From: Nitrospira sp.
GTDB taxonomy: Bacteria; Nitrospirota; Nitrospiria; Nitrospirales; Nitrospiraceae
Length of the DNA stretch: 64,000 bases
Reading direction: 5' to 3'
Assembly: GCA_029194665.1 (NCBI GenBank)
Contig: JARFXO010000003.1
Coordinates: 310,001-374,000 of the forward strand
Shown here: one piece after another, positions 58,748-64,000 of the stretch
Numbering within the stretch: position 1 is the first letter of the stretch
Layout: every line of letters starts with the position of its first letter
Program-made: the position numbers and the translations under genes
The notes under the pieces: model-generated
The model's database searches: none
The model's input: the letters and a program-made list of their open reading frames with translations, nothing else
What the model was told of the DNA's origin: nothing

Positions 58748-58815
58748 GTCTACTCCAAAGCCTTGCCGGGGGTCTTAGGGGTCGTGTCGCCCTTCCGTTG
58801 CGCGCGCTTGAACGT

Positions 58816-59568
58816 CTACTTCAGCTCATAGCCATAGCGTTCGATAATCGTTTTCGCCTGCGGACCGCTCATGAACTCCATGAGCGCTTTTGCCGCCTGG
58901 TTATCCTTTCCTTTCACCAGCAAGATCACGTCCTGTTGGATTGGTTCGTGTAGATCGGTAGGAACATGCCAGTGACTTCCTTTCCCCTTGAGCTTCGGGT
59001 CCATGACCTGGGACAAGGCCACGAATCCCAGCTGGGCATTGCCGGACTCGACAAACCCGATGGTCTGGCCGAGATTCTCCCCCATGACGATGTGAGACTG
59101 TAAGCTCTCCCAGAGTTCCAGCTTTTGCATGGCCTGCATCGCCGCGACTCCGTACGGCGCGGTTTTTGGATTAGCCATGGCCAGGCGTTTAAAATTCTTC
59201 GAGCGCAACGTCTCATGTCCTTTCACCAGGTCGGCGTTCGGACTCCACAGCACGACACGACCGATGGCATAGGTGAAGCGGGAGTCCTTGACGCCGAAGC
59301 CCTCTTCTTCCAACTTCTTGGGGCGTTCGTTATCGGCGGAGAAGAACACGTCGAACGGCGCGCCGTTCTTGATTTGCGCATAGAAATTCCCGGACGAACC
59401 TGCGGCGACCTTGAGGCTATGGCCGGTCGCCTTTTCGAACTCTACCGCCACCTCTCGGAACGGTGGAACAAAATTCGCCGCCACCGCCACCAGTACCGGC
59501 TCGGCGAATGCCGGTGGCACAGCCTGCGCTATGACGAACAAGCACCACGCAAGAATGATTCGTTTCAT
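58816..59568 (-). CDS. modA: Molybdate-binding protein ModA, copy 2
   Basis: 250 residues, signal peptide ending in PAFA. It matches copy 1 along its whole length (VAVAANFVPPFREVAVEFEK, AAGSSGNFYAQIKNGAPFDV, FFSADNERPKKLEEEGFGVK, NPKTAPYGVAAMQAMQKL, FMSGPQAKTIIERYGYELK). It is directly upstream of modB and modC, so it is the canonical transporter component, and it starts 20 nt after porin copy 2. Confidence 0.95.
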   Translation of the reverse strand: MKRIILAWCLFVIAQAVPPAFAEPVLVAVAANFVPPFREVAVEFEKATGHSLKVAAGSSGNFYAQIKNGAPFDVFFSADNERPKKLEEEGFGVKDSRFTYAIGRVVLWSPNADLVKGHETLRSKNFKRLAMANPKTAPYGVAAMQAMQKLELWESLQSHIVMGENLGQTIGFVESGNAQLGFVALSQVMDPKLKGKGSHWHVPTDLHEPIQQDVILLVKGKDNQAAKALMEFMSGPQAKTIIERYGYELK

Positions 59569-59588
59569 GGCTACTCCTTTCTAGGAAT

Positions 59589-61136
59589 CTAGATCCTGAC
59601 TCGCACTTGCCAATAGAAGTAATCACTGTCTTTGTTTCCTCCGGTCGGCATTTGGGCAAGGATGGTGGGGCTGTCGAAATAGGATCCTTTGAACCAGTGT
59701 ACGTAGCCGACATCAAAGTCCAGGTTCTTGGTAACCGCCCACCTGGCGCGAAGTTGCACATCCTGCCCCAGCGAGGTGCCGGAGTTTCCCGTGGGATCTC
59801 GTAAGCCGGATTGGCCGAAGAAGTCCTTGGCCTGCGCGAGAAACCAGACGCGATGTTTGAGTTCCAGAATCCAGGCCGGTGTGGGCCTGAGGATCAGCCG
59901 CCACCCTGGTGACTGGAGGTTGACTCTGTAAAACGGACCCCACGTGCTGGTGGGATTGTATTCGAAGTTTCTCGCTCCGAATAATGTATCGAACGATTCA
60001 TTCTGGCTGTCGCCTGGTTGGCGATCCCCGCTGGCATAGTCATAGTGAAACAGTAATCTCGGCGTCCAGGGGAGGTTTACTGTGTACCCGATGTCGAGAT
60101 GGTTAAAATAAGCAAAATGATCGGTCAGTCCCGTGGTTCCGATCTGCCAAGCGGTCTCAATCTCATAATCCCATTCTCCCGGTTTGGGGTTTTTGTAGAG
60201 GCGACCGCCGAACGTGGAATAGGTGCGATGGGTGGTCACCCTCGGTGAGCGGATGTCGTTCAGTCCCAAGTAGTAGGCGTCCATCTGGAACCAGGGGAAA
60301 TGATGGCCCTCGAAGTAGGTTCCCCAAAAGAGCGTATTGCTGTTTTGGTGGTCCGCAAACTCCTGGAGTCGGATGACCGGCTCCGCGACGAATGCCCTGA
60401 GCTTCCAAGTCGTGTCTTGCTCGATTTGCCAATAGAAGCCGTCAAACGAGTTGGAGGTGTTTCGAAAATCATTTCTGGCACTCATCCGGCGGTTGCCCAT
60501 ATCCAGGGTATAGCGGCCGAAAAGGAAATCGGTCCGCAGTCCGGTCCCCAGGACATTGTTCAATTTCACTGCTCCAAACAACTGGAGAACATCGAATGTA
60601 TTGACCATAGTGGTGTCACGGAAAGCTCCCTGGGGATCAGTAAGAAGAAACGAGCGTGAATCGTTACCCTCGAACAGGAATCGCAATGGTCCGTTGCCTC
60701 CCAATCCGAAACGAACTCGCGACCGCAGAGGAAATTGTGTATCCGGTGCCCCGTTCCCTGGGACTTGGCTTACTCGCCAGGGGTGATCGTACGATTCGAA
60801 ACGAGTCCGGTTCTCCAGCCCCAGGTCGAGCCAGTCAGGAAGGTGCAGCGCAGTTTTGAGGTATCGATTCCATTCGATGTCCTGCCGTCGATTGAGCATC
60901 GCATCGGCCGGCTCGATCCAGTTCTTCCCGGTTTGTGAAGACACCGCATGGTATCTCTCATCTGTGATCCACCCGGTATCTCGCATGTACTTGAATATCG
61001 GGTCTTCCGTACTCTTGAACACCCATTTGTCGCCCTTCTGTACCAGTTCCCCGTACTCGGCGGCCCTGGCCCTTTCCGGGCCTATCAGAAAAAGAGACAG
61101 GCTCAGAAAGACACACCACAAAATCCCTCTCGACAT
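59589..61136 (-). CDS. Alginate-export-type outer membrane porin, copy 2
   Basis: 515 residues, the same length as copy 1, with the same signal-peptide pattern (LFLIGPERARAAEYGELVQK) and strand order (LRSRVRFGLGGNGPLRFLFE, LFGAVKLNNVLGTGLRTDFL, PWFQMDAYYLGLNDIRSPRV, WTPRLLFHYDYASGDRQPGD), again ending VRVRI. It is first in porin-modA-modB-modC-TOBE-lipoprotein and probably admits molybdate or another oxyanion across the outer membrane. That substrate is inferred from context only. Confidence 0.9.
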   Translation of the reverse strand: MSRGILWCVFLSLSLFLIGPERARAAEYGELVQKGDKWVFKSTEDPIFKYMRDTGWITDERYHAVSSQTGKNWIEPADAMLNRRQDIEWNRYLKTALHLPDWLDLGLENRTRFESYDHPWRVSQVPGNGAPDTQFPLRSRVRFGLGGNGPLRFLFEGNDSRSFLLTDPQGAFRDTTMVNTFDVLQLFGAVKLNNVLGTGLRTDFLFGRYTLDMGNRRMSARNDFRNTSNSFDGFYWQIEQDTTWKLRAFVAEPVIRLQEFADHQNSNTLFWGTYFEGHHFPWFQMDAYYLGLNDIRSPRVTTHRTYSTFGGRLYKNPKPGEWDYEIETAWQIGTTGLTDHFAYFNHLDIGYTVNLPWTPRLLFHYDYASGDRQPGDSQNESFDTLFGARNFEYNPTSTWGPFYRVNLQSPGWRLILRPTPAWILELKHRVWFLAQAKDFFGQSGLRDPTGNSGTSLGQDVQLRARWAVTKNLDFDVGYVHWFKGSYFDSPTILAQMPTGGNKDSDYFYWQVRVRI

Positions 61137-61191
61137 GGATCCTCCTCTTATCCTGCTTCAAGCATGAGGTTTTAACTTAGCAAGAGAATGA

Positions 61192-62373
61192 TCAGACGAC
61201 CCGCAGCGCATGGACTTTCCCGGTTTCTCTGGTGTCGTAGCCCCCCAGGGCTTCGATCTCGTTTCGAAATGGTCCGCTCACGATGGTCTCAAACAAGTGC
61301 GCTAACGTCGGATGGGATTGTAAGTATGACTTGGGGACAACCAGGTCGTAGCGAGCGGTTTGGAGTGGAATGAAATCGAGTCCAAAGAGTTGCGCGGCGG
61401 ATCGAATCCCGATTCCGACATCTGCCCGGCTGCCGTCGATGGCTCGGGCTACTTCAAAATGAGACAACAAGACTTGTTCGTACCCTTGAACGTGCGACGA
61501 GTCCATGCCGGATGCACGTAATCGTTGATCGAGCAGCAGCCTTGCACCAGAGCCTTCTTCTCGATTGACCAAGACTACTGAGCGCTCAGCAAGGTCGGCT
61601 GCCGTGCGAATGGACAGGGGATTGCCTCGGCGAACCATGAATCCCTCTTCCCAGGTTGCGAAGGTCACAACCTCGTAACCAGATCCCTTCAGTGATCGTC
61701 TGAGAAACGGCACGTTTGATTCTCCGCTCGCCGGATCAAAGAGATGCATGCCGGCGACATGGACCTCGCCACGCTGCAAGGCCTGCAACGCCGCCATGCT
61801 TCCCATCGGCCAGCCGACGACCGTTGTCTGATCTTTGTGTCGCCGTAAATGCTCACCGGCGAGAAAAATCGCCGGATCGCAGCCGGCCACGGAAATTTCC
61901 TGTTGGATCGCTTCTCGATCGCGTGAGAGTTTCACCCGGATGGTTGTCCCGGACAGCCGGTGAGGTAGGTCGGTGATATAGCCGTCTGCAGGAACTGCAA
62001 AGGAAAGTTGCTCGCCTAAGCCGGCGACAGGTCGCACGATCGTCCGTTTTCCGACGGTCGAAACTTTGACGCGGATCGATTGAGTCTGCGCCTCTGCTTG
62101 AGGGAGCCGGCCGATGAGGGTGCCTTCAATGATGTCCTCCGCCGGAGCAAGACTAAACAGATCCTCGACGCGGCAAGCCAGTACTGAGGCCAACTGAAGG
62201 GCAACTGCCGTCGTCGGTAAGTACAGGTTCGATTCAATGGAAGATATGGCTTGTCGCGTAATACCAGCTCGCTTGGCGAGTTCACCCTGAGAGAAGCCCT
62301 GCTTCGTACGAATGGATTTTAGGTGATTGGAAAACCGAACGGAGGGTCCGTGCTGTTTGATCTGCGTCCGCAT
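61192..62373 (-). CDS. XRE-type regulator with a periplasmic-binding-protein-like domain
   Basis: About 393 residues from MRTQIKQHGPSVRFSNHLKS. The HTH is IRTKQGFSQGELAKRAGITR, QAISSIESNLYLPTTAVALQ. The C-terminal 220 residues (AGCDPAIFLAGEHLRRHKDQ, TVVGWPMGSMAALQALQRGE, VHVAGMHLFDPASGESNVPF, VLVNREEGSGARLLLDQRL, ADVGIGIRSAAQLFGLDFIP) are a PBP_like ligand domain also found in molybdate-linked regulators. The ATG at 62371-62373 is preferred because the promoter at 62382-62411 lies upstream of it and would exclude the TTG at 62391. It probably controls the mod locus directly downstream. Confidence 0.9.
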   Translation of the reverse strand: MRTQIKQHGPSVRFSNHLKSIRTKQGFSQGELAKRAGITRQAISSIESNLYLPTTAVALQLASVLACRVEDLFSLAPAEDIIEGTLIGRLPQAEAQTQSIRVKVSTVGKRTIVRPVAGLGEQLSFAVPADGYITDLPHRLSGTTIRVKLSRDREAIQQEISVAGCDPAIFLAGEHLRRHKDQTTVVGWPMGSMAALQALQRGEVHVAGMHLFDPASGESNVPFLRRSLKGSGYEVVTFATWEEGFMVRRGNPLSIRTAADLAERSVVLVNREEGSGARLLLDQRLRASGMDSSHVQGYEQVLLSHFEVARAIDGSRADVGIGIRSAAQLFGLDFIPLQTARYDLVVPKSYLQSHPTLAHLFETIVSGPFRNEIEALGGYDTRETGKVHALRVV

Positions 62374-62381
62374 GGACAGGG

Positions 62382-62411
62382 TGTATAGCAAGTATACTTT
62401 CCAGATGTCAA
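62382..62411 (-). promoter_or_regulatory. Promoter and overlapping operator of the XRE-PBP regulator
   Basis: On the minus strand TTGACA (62406-62411), 18-nt spacer, TATACA (62382-62387). An inverted repeat GTATA-N5-TATAC (62383-62397) covers the -10 box, so repressor binding would block the promoter; autoregulation is likely. The ATG lies 8 nt after the -10 box, predicting a leaderless mRNA. Confidence 0.6.
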
Positions 62412-62612
62412 TTATGATTTACACCATCTGTTCGGCTTCATAACAGAAGAGTCCTAGAAGCCGTACAAATCCACGACAGTTTGAGGCCACTGCGCCGAAT
62501 GGACTCATCGCCGCATGGCCTGTGAGGACCGACCTGATTGCACAGGACTCGACACAGTACGGAGATCGAATTGACGGGTGAGATGCGAGGTCAGGAGGTA
62601 TTTATGCGGATC

Positions 62613-62654
62613 TTAGCAGGCGGCGGAAAAACTCAAATTGCGTGCTTCAACAGG
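62613..62654. repeat. Left part of the palindromic element interrupted by IS110
   Basis: It starts TTAGCAGGCGGCGGAAAAAC and ends GCTTCAACAGG, matching the left 42 bp of the intact element at 52532-52670. Confidence 0.7.
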
Positions 62655-63860
62655 CCTGTCATGAGATTCTATGGTTCATGTCAAGCATTTTGTTATTCGC
62701 TCTGGATTAAATGTTGTCCGGTAATGATGAATAGACCACGCGGTCCGGGCGATTTTGCGAGCGATGATCACCAACGAGGCGGTCGTACTCCAGCCTTGCG
62801 TGCGGTACGATTCGTAGATCGGTTTCCAGACGGTAGTTTTGACGGCCGACATCGCAGCGTTAAACAGCAAGCGGCGCAACTCGGCCGGGCCGCGTTTGGA
62901 CAAGCGGCGGCGACCGGCTTTCTGTCCCGAGTCATTCGCCCGCGGATCCAACCCGGTGAAAGCGACGAAGGCATCCGCCTTGCGAAACGGTACGCGCTCC
63001 AACGTATTGGTCAAGCTGAGGCCTACCAGGGGACCGACGCCCACAATGGTTTGCAACCGATGTTGGGCCTCCTGGTGTTGGGGCGAACCAGCCGCAATCG
63101 CAGCCATGGCCGTATCAATCTTGGCAATCAACGCCTCCAATTTGCTCATCACGGCCTTGAGTTCGGCGGCAAAGCCGCCCAGATTGCGCATCGTCAGCTT
63201 GAGCGTGCCTTGGAGACGGACAATCGTGGCACGCCGTCGAATCAGCTGATCCAGCTTGCGTTGATTCGCCGTGGGAGGCGTCTAGGCACGCAAGTGCGTG
63301 TGCTCTTGCGCGATGAGTCGGGCAATCAATTCCGCATCCACCCGGTCGGTTTTGGCCCGGTTGCCCATGGCCTTGGCGTAGTGCCGAGTATCCAACGGGT
63401 TCAGCAGGAAGACGGTATACCCGTGGGCCTGCGCCAGGGCCGCCAGCAATTCATGATAGGTGCTGGTGGATTCCAAGCCGATGCGGCTGCCGGCTGGGAG
63501 AGATTTCAGCCATGTCCGCAAGGGGGCCCGCTGATTGGGAATACGCTGGACCGGAAAACTGTGCTCGGCACATGCGACCACAACGGCGTCTTTGGCCACA
63601 TCCACGCCGACATTCAGAACGGGTTGCATCATCGTCGCCTCCTTGAAAGCAGAAATGAATGACGCTGGGGTGGCACACACCAACGTGAGCTTGCAGACAA
63701 ATCGGCGGTCAGGGGTCCTGCCGCGAGATTCTTCATCGACGTTTGTGGTGTGGGTGGGAGAGTTCTCAGACAGTCTGTCCGCTGTGCGGCAGATGCTAGT
63801 CGATGTCCCTCCACCCCAGCTCCTCGTAGCTTCTCAAGAATGAACGGTAAAACACCATAC
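62655..63860 (-). mobile_element. IS110-family insertion sequence inside the palindromic element
   Basis: About 1.2 kb between the two parts of a repeat that is continuous at 52532-52670. It contains one DEDD recombinase gene (broken) and, upstream of it, about 230 bp without a gene. IS110 elements lack terminal inverted repeats, so exact ends are uncertain by several bases. In this family the non-coding stretch upstream of the recombinase encodes a bridge RNA that pairs with target and donor; 63633-63860 is where it would lie. Confidence 0.65.
62676..63632 (-). pseudogene. IS110-family recombinase with an in-frame TAG
   Basis: From ATG 63632 the frame reads MMQPVLNVGVDVAKDAVVVA, RIGLESTSTYHELLAAL, RAKTDRVDAELIARLIAQEH, THLRA, then TAG (63282-63284), then TPPTANQRKLDQLIRRRATI, VGVGPLVGLSLTNTLERVPF, FTGLDPRANDSGQKAGRRRL and SKRGPAELRRLLFNAAMS. 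The D-E-D-D residues and the C-terminal Ser domain are all present and in frame on both sides. Relatives usually have Tyr at the stop position. Full length would be 318 residues. Confidence 0.88.
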
Positions 63861-63971
63861 AAGCTGGTCGAAGGGCTCAGCACGGACGAAAAGCGTCAGC
63901 ACATCCAATGACCGCTCCGTTCGTCCTGAGGCTTTCGAAGGATGAACGGAGGGTTTTCCGCAGCCTGTTAG
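63861..63971. repeat. Right part of the palindromic element interrupted by IS110
   Basis: It begins within GGTCGAAGGGCTCAGCACGG and ends GGGTTTTCCGCAGCCTGTTAG (near 63951-63971), matching the right two-thirds of the intact element at 52532-52670 and pairing with the left end at 62613. Confidence 0.7.
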
Positions 63972-64000
63972 AGGGGACCCTGCCCGAACAACTGAAGAGA

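Overview
The window looks like a chromosomal segment of a Nitrospira-type bacterium (phylum Nitrospirota). This is inferred from protein character and content, not from a database match. It has moderately high GC and housekeeping operons of an autotroph-like Gram-negative. It also carries two beta-carbonic anhydrases (one fused to a SulP transporter), paired alginate-export-type porins, a YCF48-like protein and an unusually large molybdate-handling locus. The last would suit an organism that depends on a molybdenum nitrite oxidoreductase, although no nxr gene lies here.

Layout. (1) 1-5470 is an accessory island of toxin-antitoxin-like pairs: Phd, an AF2212-like antitoxin with a MazF/PemK toxin, HigBA, UPF0175 with a PIN toxin, and DUF2442 with DUF4160. 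It also holds a remnant REP transposase, a repeated REP-like motif and an unusual two-domain gene (1693-2844) that joins a nucleoside 2-deoxyribosyltransferase-like domain to a uridine-kinase-like P-loop domain. (2) 5660-14030 is a core run: recA, recX, alaS, ruvX, mltG, deoC, then deoB and a RidA-family gene. (3) 14452-20540 holds a sensor-domain remnant, a hybrid histidine kinase with receivers at both ends, a secreted IPT/TIG-repeat protein and a YCF48-like repeat protein. (4) 20618-23022 is a decay zone: a PIN fragment, a HigA-like gene and a DUF5674 gene each broken by one in-frame stop, a DUF3800-like gene and a 33-codon relic of rsmE.

(5) 23138-34578 on the minus strand carries a B12-binding radical SAM gene, grpE-dnaK-dnaJ-rsmE, and valS-nadC-birA-coaX. 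The coaX copy is frameshifted and contains a 22-bp tandem duplication. (6) 34724-39767 has a 37-residue basic protein, a response regulator, a HAD phosphatase, a sirtuin, a ketopantoate reductase fused to a sulfite-oxidase-like domain, and an SGNH hydrolase. (7) 39877-44604 is rich in small membrane or exported proteins. It includes three paralogues of a family I do not recognise, each with a Cys-rich hydrophobic segment, a SED motif and a C-terminal FHPP. All three have a promoter placed so close to the ATG that leaderless transcripts are likely.

(8) 45062-48155 holds the SulP-carbonic anhydrase fusion and a second carbonic anhydrase, followed by a MATE transporter, a DUF2779 nuclease-like gene and tRNA-Ser(CGA). 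(9) 51758-62373 on the minus strand is a molybdate locus: an XRE regulator with a periplasmic-binding-protein-like domain, two porin-modA pairs made by duplication, modB, modC, three TOBE/Mop proteins and a sulfite-oxidase-like lipoprotein. (10) 62655-63860 is an IS110-family element whose recombinase has an in-frame stop. It sits inside a palindromic repeat whose uninterrupted copy lies at 52532-52670.

Functionally, regions 8 and 9 suggest inorganic carbon supply and molybdate uptake. Regions 1, 4 and 10 are mobile or decaying DNA. The best candidates for undescribed biology are the 1693-2844 fusion, the FHPP family and the PanE-molybdopterin-domain fusion.
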